This document shows positions 1 through 9,263 of a DNA stretch of 64,000 nucleotides, one piece after another. Each line of letters begins with the position of its first letter. The first letter of the stretch is position 1. Both the position numbers and the translations under genes were made by a program. Origin of the DNA: Enterococcus innesii (GTDB taxonomy: Bacteria; Bacillota; Bacilli; Lactobacillales; Enterococcaceae); assembly GCA_018982785.1 (NCBI GenBank), contig JAHHEN010000007.1, forward strand, positions 186,001 to 250,000, in the 5' to 3' direction. The notes below the pieces were generated by a model that was not told where the DNA came from, made no database searches, and saw only the letters and a program-made list of their open reading frames with translations.

Positions 1-383
1 TTGAAAACGAAAATAAGTACTATACGCAAACATCTATGTTGTCAAATCCACTTATAGCAAAGTTTAACAGCTTTTGAAGTGGATGTAAATAGAAGAAATT
101 GGACTTTTACTGATAGCACTTGAACCAATTTGAACCATGATAGATGATAGTTGGATACAATTTATTTACTAGTTTATCAATCTAATTTGAGTAATTATTT
201 TAAATTCTGTTTATCTCTTTGAGACCGTATTGAATGTTTCCTGAAAATCTAGTTGTATCTAACTTAACACGAATTGCTTTAAATCAGCTTTCAGACAAAA
301 AGTAAAAACTTGATAATTGTCAGTAAAACTCGTTCGAGAAGGTCAAAAGTATGATCAAAAAAATACTCGCCAGTGTATCTAAA
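1..383. other. Gene-free AT-rich stretch downstream of the defence cargo
   Basis: No convincing coding frame is seen. It holds a tandem TTGAACCA pair (120-137) matching the pair at the integrase end, which suggests an integrase arm-binding site and closeness to the element's left end. No strong terminator for the leftward operon ending at 384 is obvious. Confidence 0.4.
120..137 (+). repeat. Left copy of TTGAACCA tandem pair, candidate integrase arm site
   Basis: TTGAACCA occurs at 120-127 and again at 130-137, a 10-base spacing. The same arrangement and orientation recurs at 10408-10425 immediately after the integrase gene. Paired short direct repeats one helical turn apart near element ends are typical of arm-type sites bound by the N-terminal domain of tyrosine integrases. 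The function is inferred. Confidence 0.45.
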
Positions 384-2560
384 TTACTCAATCATATTTA
401 AAATATTTCCAAGCCTATTTAATAGCAACTCCTTTTGAAAGAATGGCATCACTATAACAAAAAATCTTCCTTTATATTCCGGATATATATTATTGAATCT
501 CTTTTCAATTACAGTACCTTCTTTCTTATTTTGTTCCAGGATATAAACAACTAATACCACTATACTTTCTCTTTTTTTCATGCTATGTTCGTCAGATAAG
601 TACAAATAGTTAAACATATTCTTCAGAACTTGATCATTTACCGATAATATTTTGTATGACTTAACCTCAACTATTATATCAAGTGATTCGTTGAATATTT
701 GTATATCCGCATGAATATCAGGATTAATTACTGTAGGTTTTTTTATAATTTTGAAATTTTTCTCCTCTGAAAATAACTTGAATACAGTAAATGTATAGTG
801 CTCATACAGAAATCCTTTTATTCTACTAATGCTATTTTGAAATTTATGCATTTCGTTTTTATTTTCTTCACTCAAAATCTCACCGTGTACTACTCTATTT
901 CGATAATCTCGAATTTTTTTATAATTGTTCAAATATTCTAAATCAAAATTTTTAACTACATCGAATTCTAGGTCTCTAGACATTTCACCAAGTAATTTAT
1001 CAAGTTCTGTGAATGCGCTAAAAAAGTCAGTATACATCTTTGTTTCGGAAATACTGATTGAATTATTTTTTAATTGTTCTTTATTCCAAACATACTTAAT
1101 ATTATTTAACTTATCATCATCAAAATCATCATTTTCAGAAAATATAATCATTTTTTGCTTCAACATTTTTTCTAAAAGAACCGTTATGAGAAATTCAAAT
1201 CTAACTAAACTATTTGAAGGATACTCTACAAAAACTATATTTTCAGAATCAAAGATATCTTGTTTAATAAAGGACGTGTCACTATATCGTTTCATTTTTT
1301 TAATCCATAAAAACAAATAATTTATATACAAATCAGACAAACTTTGATCATCATCTGACAAAAGATGTTGATAATCAATTTCGTATAGCAATTCTAGTAT
1401 TTGTGAATCCAAATCGTATAAAAAGATGGAATCTTTATCAATAATTATATAAGGCTTCTCATTTTCCCAAGTTATATTGTTAACAATTAAATTTTTAGTT
1501 TTACGCAATACTTGATTAGAATTTAAAATTATCGAATCAATGTAGGATTCATATTTCTCTAAGTTTTGCTCTTCAAGTATAAAATATCCCTTCACGATTT
1601 TTCTTAAAATTTCTTTATCAAGCATAGGAATATGATAATTCGCTGTAAAGACACTGCTTAATAATCCATCGTCCTCAATATTTGAGTCCAACAGCTGATA
1701 GTATACCTTTTGTCCAGCAATGACAATTGAATTAGAATTATCAAGTAGCAGTATATGTTTTAAATCTGATAGTACTTTTCTCATTTTTTTAGGATCATCA
1801 ATTTTGTCAATTTCATCAAAAACTAGAATTACCTTAATGTTTTTTTATCCAACTTATCCAAAATCCTAATCAGTTGATACTCAGCAATTTCATCATCATA
1901 CAGAGAAGTCTTTTCTAACTTAGAGCTCTCTATCGCTTTTTTCGATATCATAAATTTCCAATTTATTTCACTAAAGACGACCCAAATCAAGCTCACTACT
2001 TTTATTAAAAAACTAGCTATCGCCGAAATGTATTCAGCTTTTAGAATTGTAAATGATCCGATAAAAAGTAATAGTGGGGTCAAGCGCATAATTATAGTCT
2101 TGAAATTTATCGAAGTATTGAGATTCTTTTCAGTTGTTTTCTCATTATTTAGCATTTCAAATCTATTTACATCAAAAAAAGTATGCTCGTATAAAGACTC
2201 AACTTCCAAGAATAATTCGTCATTTTTTTTTACAAGGTTCTTGTTATCCATAATTGATAAACATACCCCTCTAATTAGTTTTCTTAATAAAATTGAGTAG
2301 TCATCATATTTATCTATATTTTGGTATACGAATGTTATCTTATCTCCATTTTCTTTTTTAGCCTCTTTATTTATTTTATTTTCGATCATCTGAATTAGAC
2401 TGGTTTTTCCTACACCCCTATATCCAGAAATTAATATGCTACTATTAGATACATTTCGGACATGATTATAAATTTGGTTACCAACTTTTTCCAACTGAGC
2501 TATTTCGCTTAATTCTTCCGGAATTGAATTTAGATTGTCCAAATTTATTTCAATTTTCAT
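384..2560 (-). CDS. KAP-like membrane P-loop ATPase with HEPN-like and PD-(D/E)xK-like C-terminal motifs (one frameshift)
   Basis: The start is ATG at 2560 behind GGAGG. Residues ~46-54 form a Walker A loop (GYRGVGKTS), ~155-200 contain two hydrophobic segments, and a Walker B (ILVFDEIDK) follows at ~246. A membrane insertion between Walker A and B is the hallmark of KAP NTPases. Further on, RNRVVHG (~557) resembles the HEPN RNase motif R-x4-H, and ADIQI followed by VEVKSYK (~620-634) resembles a PD-(D/E)xK nuclease core. The frame breaks at the T run 1840-1846. One extra base joins Walker A and B in a 725-aa protein. It is the last gene of a leftward cargo run with DUF4062 and AbiH proteins and has its own promoter. 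A role in phage defence is inferred; the domain calls rest on motifs only. Confidence 0.6.
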
Positions 2561-2654
2561 GCTAACCTCCATTAGTCGCTTCTAATAATAATTTTATCAT
2601 TTTTAGAAAGATAAATATTTCAATTATTAGATAACAATACATAATTAACAGAAC

Positions 2655-2683
2655 TATAAAAAATATAAAGAAAATAATGTCAA
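2655..2683 (-). promoter_or_regulatory. Promoter for the KAP-like ATPase gene
   Basis: On the minus strand TTGACA (2678-2683) is followed after 17 bases by TTTATA (2655-2660), in the 183-base gap before the ATPase start. This would let the ATPase be expressed apart from the two upstream cargo genes. A small hairpin (TATACTggtAGTATA, about 2694-2708) lies just upstream. Confidence 0.5.
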
Positions 2684-2743
2684 TTTTCTGCTTTATACTG
2701 GTAGTATAGGACCTAATAAATAATAGTTGGAATAACATGGTTT

Positions 2744-5539
2744 CTAAGTTTTTCTAACACTATCTTCCTTGATCTCATTTGCTATGATTTTTCGAATTAC
2801 AAAGTTACTATCATTTTTTGCCAATTCTCGAATATCCTCCCCCAATGAAGAATGATATTGATCAATTAACTTCAGTTCATGCAATAATTGGCTTTTGATG
2901 ATGGAATTATCATTCTTCATTGTCAAGTAAAGGCTATCTCCTATTGATTTTCGGTACTTCTTTGATTGATAGAGTTTAAGTTGAAAACGAATATTATGCC
3001 ACCTTACATCAAGGTTTTCAGAATTCTGCCACAAAAGCGAACACTGGAAAAAGAATGTTTCTATAGTTCCTCTTATCGGATTATTTTCGAGGTTTCGTAA
3101 AAAATCTCTTATTAATCTACATCCACCAATGATAGAACTTGCCTCACTAAAAGATGTAACCACCTCAACGATATCAATAAACTTGTTTTTCCCTAGACAT
3201 TCTAATAACAAAAGATTTGCAAAAACTAATACTGAAACATCCATGTGATTAAACATCATTTCTCTCGCTTGATCAAAGTTACTGTTTTTGGTTAATCGTT
3301 TGATAATATCTCTATTCTGAACAATCAAAGAAGGATAACTTCTTATAAGATAGATTGTAAGCCTATACGCATTGAACTTATCTATCATTATTTGATTATC
3401 AACCAATATAGAATTTGTAGCAGCTTTAAACAAGTCGTTGAGAATATCATCATCTATTTTATTTGTTGAGGATTCAATAACATTAATAGCATTAATATAA
3501 GGATTTGTGGCATGTAAGGAGTAAGATCCGTTGATACCTTGGGAAACATTACGATCTTCTATATCTCTTGCAAATTCTTTAAGAATCAATGTTTTAGATG
3601 TATTATCTCTACTTTTCTCAAAAAGATACTCAGTTTGATAAAAATCGTGCCATTCAGTCTGAATAAATGACTCAAGCCTCATTAGATGATTTTCATCTAT
3701 ATTTTTTAAAAGAATGAAGATCGCTTTAATTTTGAGCATTTGGTTATTATCTGTAATACCTTCTGCATATTTGACCATCACGTCAACCAATTTATTGCTC
3801 TTATCTTGACTTACTTCTTGATAATTAACATATCGTTGTGATAGCAAATCTAGTGCAGAATCATGATACCTTTTCTTATTTGAGGTTATAATTTCAGTTG
3901 ATAGTTCAACAATATAATTATCATCCAAACGTTCATTAATTCTTTTAATGCAATTAAAAATATACGTCTCTAATACAACCATACTATTTTCTGCTTTTAT
4001 CCAAGAATGAATGGACTTTTCTATTTCATCCCAATTTCTTTTAAAATCCTTATCGCTCAGGTAATAACCAATTTCACTCATTGCAATCAGTTTAGCTATT
4101 AATTGATCTTCAATAGGTACCAAATTCGTGGTAAAATCAAAAATTTCCTTTGCATCCAAATCATTCATTTTCCTTAACACATCGCTAAAATCACGTGTGA
4201 TATTTTTTACACTTTTATGATCCAAATTGATTATAGAAGTTTTAACCATCATCAATATTGAAGGCCAATACCCAGTAGCTCTGCTCATTTGATAAGAGAA
4301 CTTCTGAACTAATGAGTATACTCTTGATAATTGGGTGAACGAGCCAAACAGCATAGCTTGATAATAAAAATCAGCAATATAATTTGTGACATAGGATAAA
4401 TCCCCATAAGAACTCCAAGAAGAATAAGGCCTTATTTCATTTTTTTGTCTCTGTATTTCAATCCAATTAAGAAGATCTTTTTCGTTTTTATCTATAATTG
4501 GATAAAAATATCTTATATCACGTTTGTCTATTTCTTTTTGTCCGAAGTTGTTTGCGTTGTATTGATTTTTTGTTTCTAAGATTTTATTCTCTCTATTTCT
4601 CAAATCTATCAAAATATCCTGAATTAACCATTCGGAAATATTTCCTTTATTTTTGTTTGCTAAATTATAGGCTTCTGTTAATAATTCTAAAGATTCATCA
4701 TATTCTTGTAAGTAATATTTTTGATTTGCAATCCACCTTTTTTCAACAATTTCGTAATAAGTAGTAGGCAAAATTTGATGCAAAGAACTTAATAATAAAT
4801 TCATATTGAAGTTTTCAATCGATATTCCCTGGAACATGGTTCCTAAAAATTTAGTACAGTAATAGTCTAAATCCTTATTGGCATCAGACGCATCATACAT
4901 TTCATTATTCAAAAGGAGACTTGAAAAATAATTTCGGCACTCCTGATTTTGTAACACTTTTTTTGTCAAAAAAGAAATATCTGTATTGTCAGGTACTACA
5001 GTAAGCTTAGTATCTGAATCACCTTCGTCTAGCAATGGATTTCTTTTTGATGATAATGGAGTTGACTCGTTTTTACCAGATAGTTTAAAAGTATCTAAAA
5101 CATCTTCTATTAAATCTGATGGACATATTTCAATAAAATTTTCAAATGAATTTACCGTGATATGTTTAGGTAAATGGGCCCGTTCTAAATCTAATTGAAC
5201 CTTTGTTTTTTTCTTTTTGTTCTTATTACAAAAATAGTATAAGGCAGGAATTTTGTGTTTATCAACAGTATTCAATTCAGACTTGACGCCATCAGGTACT
5301 CCATCCTTATTGTCTATCAAAAAAATACAGACATCGCTACTTTCAAGTCCTTGAGTGTAATGATCTTTTGCCGATCTTGTTGATGCCCCCTCATCCTCAA
5401 AAGAATATATTTCAAATAATTTTGTTGATTCAAGAATTTCTTTTACTGCTTTCCTAGCAAGAATATATTTCTGATCAGCAGCAGTTTCACCCATTTTAGA
5501 ACTAATGAATACTTTTATTTTTCCGCTCGGTTCTCTCAT
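2744..5539 (-). CDS. DUF4062 (TIR-like) N-terminal domain protein with long helical C-terminus
   Basis: The start is ATG at 5539, preceded by GAGGTGA; a GTG-like extension upstream is less likely. The protein has 931 residues. The first ~150 match the DUF4062 pattern: IKVFISSKM near the N-terminus, an arginine-led helix, then SSDVCIFLID with a following GVPDGVKSE and a PALYYF strand. DUF4062 is a Rossmann-like fold related to TIR and is often the N-terminal module of STAND or other conflict proteins. No Walker motifs are seen. Residues ~200-930 are predominantly helical with TPR- or HEAT-like character, suggesting a sensor or scaffold. It lies 38-53 bases downstream of abiH in the same direction, so the two are probably co-transcribed. 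The function is unknown; a defence role is inferred from its neighbours. Confidence 0.6.
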   Translation of the reverse strand: MREPSGKIKVFISSKMGETAADQKYILARKAVKEILESTKLFEIYSFEDEGASTRSAKDHYTQGLESSDVCIFLIDNKDGVPDGVKSELNTVDKHKIPALYYFCNKNKKKKTKVQLDLERAHLPKHITVNSFENFIEICPSDLIEDVLDTFKLSGKNESTPLSSKRNPLLDEGDSDTKLTVVPDNTDISFLTKKVLQNQECRNYFSSLLLNNEMYDASDANKDLDYYCTKFLGTMFQGISIENFNMNLLLSSLHQILPTTYYEIVEKRWIANQKYYLQEYDESLELLTEAYNLANKNKGNISEWLIQDILIDLRNRENKILETKNQYNANNFGQKEIDKRDIRYFYPIIDKNEKDLLNWIEIQRQKNEIRPYSSWSSYGDLSYVTNYIADFYYQAMLFGSFTQLSRVYSLVQKFSYQMSRATGYWPSILMMVKTSIINLDHKSVKNITRDFSDVLRKMNDLDAKEIFDFTTNLVPIEDQLIAKLIAMSEIGYYLSDKDFKRNWDEIEKSIHSWIKAENSMVVLETYIFNCIKRINERLDDNYIVELSTEIITSNKKRYHDSALDLLSQRYVNYQEVSQDKSNKLVDVMVKYAEGITDNNQMLKIKAIFILLKNIDENHLMRLESFIQTEWHDFYQTEYLFEKSRDNTSKTLILKEFARDIEDRNVSQGINGSYSLHATNPYINAINVIESSTNKIDDDILNDLFKAATNSILVDNQIMIDKFNAYRLTIYLIRSYPSLIVQNRDIIKRLTKNSNFDQAREMMFNHMDVSVLVFANLLLLECLGKNKFIDIVEVVTSFSEASSIIGGCRLIRDFLRNLENNPIRGTIETFFFQCSLLWQNSENLDVRWHNIRFQLKLYQSKKYRKSIGDSLYLTMKNDNSIIKSQLLHELKLIDQYHSSLGEDIRELAKNDSNFVIRKIIANEIKEDSVRKT

Positions 5540-5592
5540 AAATTCACCTCTCAAACTTAATCCAAATCTATGTCTTTTCTAGAATTTACATT

Positions 5593-6492
5593 TTAGATTT
5601 CCAAAAAATTATTGTCTAACTCAAAATTGTCCAATCGGAATTCATTTAAGTAATTTTCTTTTCTTTCGTAATCTACCTTACCATAATAAGAAACTTTAAT
5701 ACTTATATTTTCAAAATGCTCTCTAAGAAATTCAAAATATGGAGAATCAACCCTTCCTAGCGAATGACCTATCACAAATATTTCACTTATGTCATTATCA
5801 TATTGAGATATGAAAGAACGTAAATATATCTTGAATAACGATATATCTTTTTGTGATGAGTTATAAAAATCAGAAAATCCATAGAACATATTCTTCCTAA
5901 ACTCTTCTTCAAAAATATCATACGACCTATTATCACTTTTTGAAGTATACTGAATTTGATCTCTTCCATGTCCCATTATTGGTTCATTGTCAGTGTCGCC
6001 GTGAATATGAAGTATTCTATCATCCTCAATCTCATATATTTCCTCTAATACTTTTGTGTAGTTAAACGTAACAAATATTGATTCCGGATCAAATATATTT
6101 TGATACTTTTCGATTCTTTCTATTCCTAATATTTCAACTGACTTAGCCCATTTTTTTACATAATCATCTAGATTGTTTAAGGCGCTGTAATAATCTTCCT
6201 GCAAAAAATGAGTAATATGACTATCATCTAATGTTTCATAATCGAATTCTGCATTAAATTCGATTCTCCTATGATTCGCTTCATCAATTACAGAGTCGGC
6301 TGATAGATAGCCTAAATGTTCCTCAAAATTGCTCCAGAGCTCTGGAGTATTGTAGTATGAAAACTTTTCAATTGCCTCTACAAAATTTATACCACTTTGA
6401 AAATTTAGGAGATAATTCAAAAAATCATTGTATCTGGTTGGTAGGTTATGACTAATATCAAAACCGTTACCAATAATGAATAACTTAACCAT
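5593..6492 (-). CDS. abiH: AbiH-family abortive infection protein
   Basis: This 299-aa protein begins with a strand-loop FIIGNGFDIS (residues ~5-14). FVTFNYTKVLEEIY follows around 140 and HIHGDTDN with IMGHG around 160-170. Together these are the signature of the bacteriophage abortive infection AbiH family (PF14253), first described in lactococci. The N-terminal GNGFD motif resembles nucleotide-binding loops, but the biochemical activity of AbiH is not settled. It is the first gene of the leftward cargo run and sits directly beside the candidate oriT hairpins. The length is typical for the family and the reading frame is intact. Confidence 0.85.
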   Translation of the reverse strand: MVKLFIIGNGFDISHNLPTRYNDFLNYLLNFQSGINFVEAIEKFSYYNTPELWSNFEEHLGYLSADSVIDEANHRRIEFNAEFDYETLDDSHITHFLQEDYYSALNNLDDYVKKWAKSVEILGIERIEKYQNIFDPESIFVTFNYTKVLEEIYEIEDDRILHIHGDTDNEPIMGHGRDQIQYTSKSDNRSYDIFEEEFRKNMFYGFSDFYNSSQKDISLFKIYLRSFISQYDNDISEIFVIGHSLGRVDSPYFEFLREHFENISIKVSYYGKVDYERKENYLNEFRLDNFELDNNFLEI

Positions 6493-6523
6493 ATTGAAAA
6501 GACTCCTCTCCCTTCCGTGAAAA

Positions 6524-6617
6524 CGCTATGTTTAGGCAATCCCCGAGAAGGGTATCGCCCCAAGCGATTTACCCTTCTTGGGGATTTTGCCTATTGCATA
6601 GCGGCGCGCCGTTATGC
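6524..6617. repeat. Large stem-loop plus overlapping GC palindrome, candidate replication or transfer origin structure
   Basis: CGCTATG (6524-6530), TAGGCAAtCCCC and AGAAGGGTA (6546-6554) pair in order with TACCCTTCT (6570-6578), GGGGAttTTGCCTA and CATAGCG (6597-6603). This gives an ~80-base hairpin with a 15-base loop. Overlapping its right edge, 6596-6617 is a 22-base near-perfect palindrome centred on GGCGCGCC. Such elaborate hairpins beside a Rep_trans gene resemble single-strand origins or oriT-proximal structures. The exact role is inferred. Confidence 0.55.
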
Positions 6618-6642
6618 ATGCCCCGTTCTAACAGGGGGCTAG
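6618..6642 (+). other. oriT: Candidate oriT / nic region of MOBT type
   Basis: CCCC (6621-6624) and GGGGG (6634-6638) flank GTTCTAACA. As I recall, the transfer origins of ICEBs1 and Tn916-like elements have the form of a C-run, then a spacer ending in CTAACA, then a G-run, recognised by NicK/Orf20 relaxases of the Rep_trans family. Such a protein is encoded at 7746-8845. The position upstream of the repressor-rep module fits. The match rests on a short motif. Confidence 0.55.
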
Positions 6643-6737
6643 CTATAAATAATAAAAACTAAAAATTTCCGATTACGGATTGAGATATCAACGTTTTCAT
6701 TGTCTCATTGTCAATGACAGTGTCACAAATTGATAGA

Positions 6738-7559
6738 TTAATGTTCCCTATCGAAAAATGCTACCATCTTGTCTAATTCAACCTTAAACGGATCATAGAT
6801 ATCTAGCTCATCATTTTTTTGATTGAAACTATAGGATTTCTTTTGATTATCATATTCATATCGAGCAACGATAGAGGTATTGTCTTCTTTGATTCCATAG
6901 TAAAAAATCATCGATTCTTTCAACTCTATGTCTAATAAAGGGAATTGACGGGTATAATAATCAATTTCTATTTGAGAACTCAAAGCCGGCAAAGTACGAA
7001 GCTGTTCCTTTTGATGTTCTAAAAAAGTAAAAGGCAAGTAGTGAATCCTATTCTTTTCCTTCTCAATATATACATAAAAAATCGGTGCTCCAATTTCTTC
7101 ATTTTTCTTCTCTGATGCAGTATACAGATTGTCATAACCAATAACTGGGCTGTAACTCAAATAACTGCTCTCCTCTTCAATAAATGAACCCGAATCAAAA
7201 ATCCCTTGGATAAATTCGATGATAGCCATTTCATCATATAAATCAATTTTCTGCTGATTCAAAAAAAGGATGATCTGTTGAATAAATAGCGGATTTAACT
7301 GTAACCGAAAATGATCCACCACAATCTTTGTAATGAATTCTTCTGGAGAACCATAAAGCAGCGCATCAGTTGTAGTCTTTCCTAGGAGAGCAATTTTTTT
7401 CAGTTTATCTTCTTTGGGCAGATTGATGCCACGTTCCCAATTATTTACAGTCGTTTTTGGAGAGTTACTAATTAGTTCTCCAAATTGCGACATACTATAG
7501 CCTAAATTCGTTCTTATTCCCTTGATTCTTCTACCTACTTCGATAGCATCTGGTTTCAT
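6738..7559 (-). CDS. XRE-family transcriptional regulator of the element
   Basis: This is a 273-aa protein with an N-terminal helix-turn-helix (residues ~8-62: VGRRIKGIRTNLGYSMSQFGEL, then TTVNNWERGINLP). A ~200-residue C-terminal part has no motif I recognise and may be a sensory or oligomerisation domain. It is transcribed away from the rep-xis-int module across a 186-base divergent region holding palindromic GTACTTTT-type sites. That is the usual place for an element repressor. No ImmA-like HExxH protease accompanies it, so an ImmR/ImmA switch is not supported. The frame is intact. Confidence 0.75.
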   Translation of the reverse strand: MKPDAIEVGRRIKGIRTNLGYSMSQFGELISNSPKTTVNNWERGINLPKEDKLKKIALLGKTTTDALLYGSPEEFITKIVVDHFRLQLNPLFIQQIILFLNQQKIDLYDEMAIIEFIQGIFDSGSFIEEESSYLSYSPVIGYDNLYTASEKKNEEIGAPIFYVYIEKEKNRIHYLPFTFLEHQKEQLRTLPALSSQIEIDYYTRQFPLLDIELKESMIFYYGIKEDNTSIVARYEYDNQKKSYSFNQKNDELDIYDPFKVELDKMVAFFDREH

Positions 7560-7628
7560 TTCGTTTATCTCTCCAAACTTTTGACTATTAAAATCATAAC
7601 AGATTATCTTAGCAACAACAATAGTTCG

Positions 7629-7707
7629 GTACTTTTTTTCGTACTTTTATAGTTGACAAATATTTTCAAAGGGCGTATCATTAAAAAGTACTTAAATAAG
7701 TACTTTT
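7629..7707 (+). promoter_or_regulatory. rep promoter flanked by palindromic operators
   Basis: TTGACA (7653-7658) and TATCAT (7676-7681) are separated by 17 bases. Immediately downstream, arms AAAAGTACTTA (7684-7694) and TAAGTACTTTT (7697-7707) form a perfect 11-base inverted repeat with a 2-base spacer over the expected transcription start. Upstream, GTACTTTT occurs at 7629-7636 and 7641-7648. Half-sites on both sides of a strong promoter suggest cooperative repression, presumably by the adjacent XRE protein. Confidence 0.7.
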
Positions 7708-7745
7708 ATCGATCTTTGAAAACTAAATACTGAATGGAGGTACTT

Positions 7746-8845
7746 ATGAATGGATTAACATCGGAAGAAATGAGAGCTGCTGTGAGAGAAACTCGTTTAG
7801 AGAAAGGATGGTCTCAACAGAAACTCGCTGATAAGGTTGGGATTTCTCGTTCTTTATTAGCAAGATTTGAAAACGGTAGCAGGAGATTATCGGACGAAAA
7901 AATTGAACAACTATTGAATTGGCTCCTTTCAAAAGAAAGGAATGAAGATTTGGAGGGAATTGTCGATTATCTCACGATCCATTTCTTCTCAACAGATTAT
8001 GAAATGCTGATTGATAAAGTGCTAAATATCAGTATGAATCATATGGTCTTCCACGAGACGAAGATTCTTGGATACAATGGGCGCTATTCTCTATTGAAGG
8101 CAATCGATATTCGGATTTCAGGTGACGAGAAGAAAGGTACCCTTTTTGAATTAAAGGGAACTGGTTGTCGTTTTTTAGCCGGTTGGCTGAATGGAAAGAA
8201 AGAAACATGGAATGATTTTTTTAAGCGCGTTTTTAAATATGGTGGAAATTTTACTCGAATAGACTTGGCAATCAATGATTATTATGGTTACTTAAACATT
8301 CCAGATTTAGTAAAAAAATTGAGCGAAACGAATTTCGGTCTGCTTTCCGTATAGGAGATGTTTATCAGTCTAAGGACTTTTCAAATCACGATTCACATGG
8401 AACAACTATTTACTTTGGATCACGGAAAAGTTTAATGCATTTCTGTTTTTATCAAAAAGACTACGAACAAAGGAGAAAAAAGGGTATCGCCTTAGATGAG
8501 GCATCAATCATTAACCGCTATGAGCTCAGAACTCGTCATGAGAAAGCTCAAGAACTAGCTCGAAAGTTGATAAAAACCGATAATTTTGAACCAATTATTT
8601 TCGGTTTGATCAACCATGCAATCTGCTTCTATGACCGCCCGCCTGAAAAACCACAGGCTAAAATCGATCAAAACTGGACAAATTTTGTCAACAACCATGA
8701 GGAAATTTCACTTAGCTTAAAAGCTGATCCAATGACGTTAGAAAAAAGTTTCAACTGGATACTAAACAATGTGGCTCCTTCACTAAAATTGATCAAAGAA
8801 TTTGGAAATGTTTATCACGTGAACTTACTCGAACTTATTTTATAA
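7746..8845 (+). CDS. HTH-Rep_trans replication initiator / MOBT-type relaxase (one frameshift)
   Basis: The start is ATG at 7746, placed by GGAGG at 7736-7740. Residues ~5-60 form an XRE-type HTH (WSQQKLADKVGISRSLLARFENG). The rest matches replication initiation factor proteins (PF02486, the family of Tn916 Orf20 and ICEBs1 NicK), including FTRIDLAIND and, after the break, GTTIYFGSRKS and the YQKDYEQ segment. The frame breaks at the A run 8312-8318. Adding one A gives a continuous 366-aa protein reading VKKIERNEFRSAFRIGD through the joint. Such proteins nick at oriT/dso and drive rolling-circle replication or mobilisation of integrative elements. They have HTH-fused forms in small elements. 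It is first in a rightward run with xis and int. Confidence 0.8.
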
Positions 8846-8875
8846 GTTACGAAATTAAATGAAGAGGGTGAAAAG

Positions 8876-8992
8876 ATGCTAAACACTGTTTATGAAAACC
8901 CAGCGTGGTTCAAAGGAGAAATTAAATTTTATCGAAGAGTATTGGAAAGAAAACTAATACAACAAAAACAAGCAGAGCGCCGCAAACAATAA
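8876..8992 (+). CDS. Small basic protein between rep and xis
   Basis: A 38-codon frame starts with ATG at 8876, 7 bases after GAGGGTG. It encodes a highly charged peptide beginning MLNTVYENPAWFKGEIKFYR and ending with lysine/arginine/glutamine-rich helix residues. The good ribosome-binding site, the codon pattern and the location in the compact rep-xis-int module support translation. Small proteins at this position are common in Tn916-like and IME modules, but I do not recognise a family. Confidence 0.55.
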   Translation: MLNTVYENPAWFKGEIKFYRRVLERKLIQQKQAERRKQ

Positions 8993-9071
8993 TGTTCACA
9001 ACACTCCACCCTAGACAAGTTGAGTATAGCATATTGTGTGGTGTAAACAAAACTAATGAAAGGACGCATAT

Positions 9072-9263
9072 ATGCAAGAAATGATTTATGAACTTCCTTA
9101 TTTACTTACTAGAGAACAAGCTTCAAGATTTCTTGGAATCGACCCAAAATCTTTTGATAAATATATTCGGTCAAGTGATGATTTGGAGCGTTTTATGATT
9201 GGAAGACAAGAACGCTATACCGTTTCTTCTCTCTCTAAATTCGTCAAAACTCATTCTATTTAA
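9072..9263 (+). CDS. xis: Excisionase-like MerR/HTH small protein
   Basis: This 63-aa protein is preceded by AAAGGA. The segment LTREQASRFLGIDPKSFDKYI followed by RFMIGRQERYTVSSLSKFVKTH has the winged-helix layout of Tn916 Xis-type excisionases: a helix-turn-helix, then a beta-hairpin wing ending in a C-terminal helix. It sits 97 bases upstream of the integrase in the same direction, the standard xis-int order. It would bend the attachment DNA and direct the integrase to excision. Confidence 0.75.
   Translation: MQEMIYELPYLLTREQASRFLGIDPKSFDKYIRSSDDLERFMIGRQERYTVSSLSKFVKTHSI

Noticed and set aside
1-119. Possible attL near TTAACAGCTTTTGA (about 63-78), loosely like the rpsI 3' end TTAACGTTTTGA
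   Set aside because: The match needs a two-base gap and does not extend to either side; an attachment core should be an exact repeat.
6738-7559. ImmR/ImmA-type antirepressor switch
   Set aside because: No HExxH metalloprotease gene is found next to the XRE regulator.
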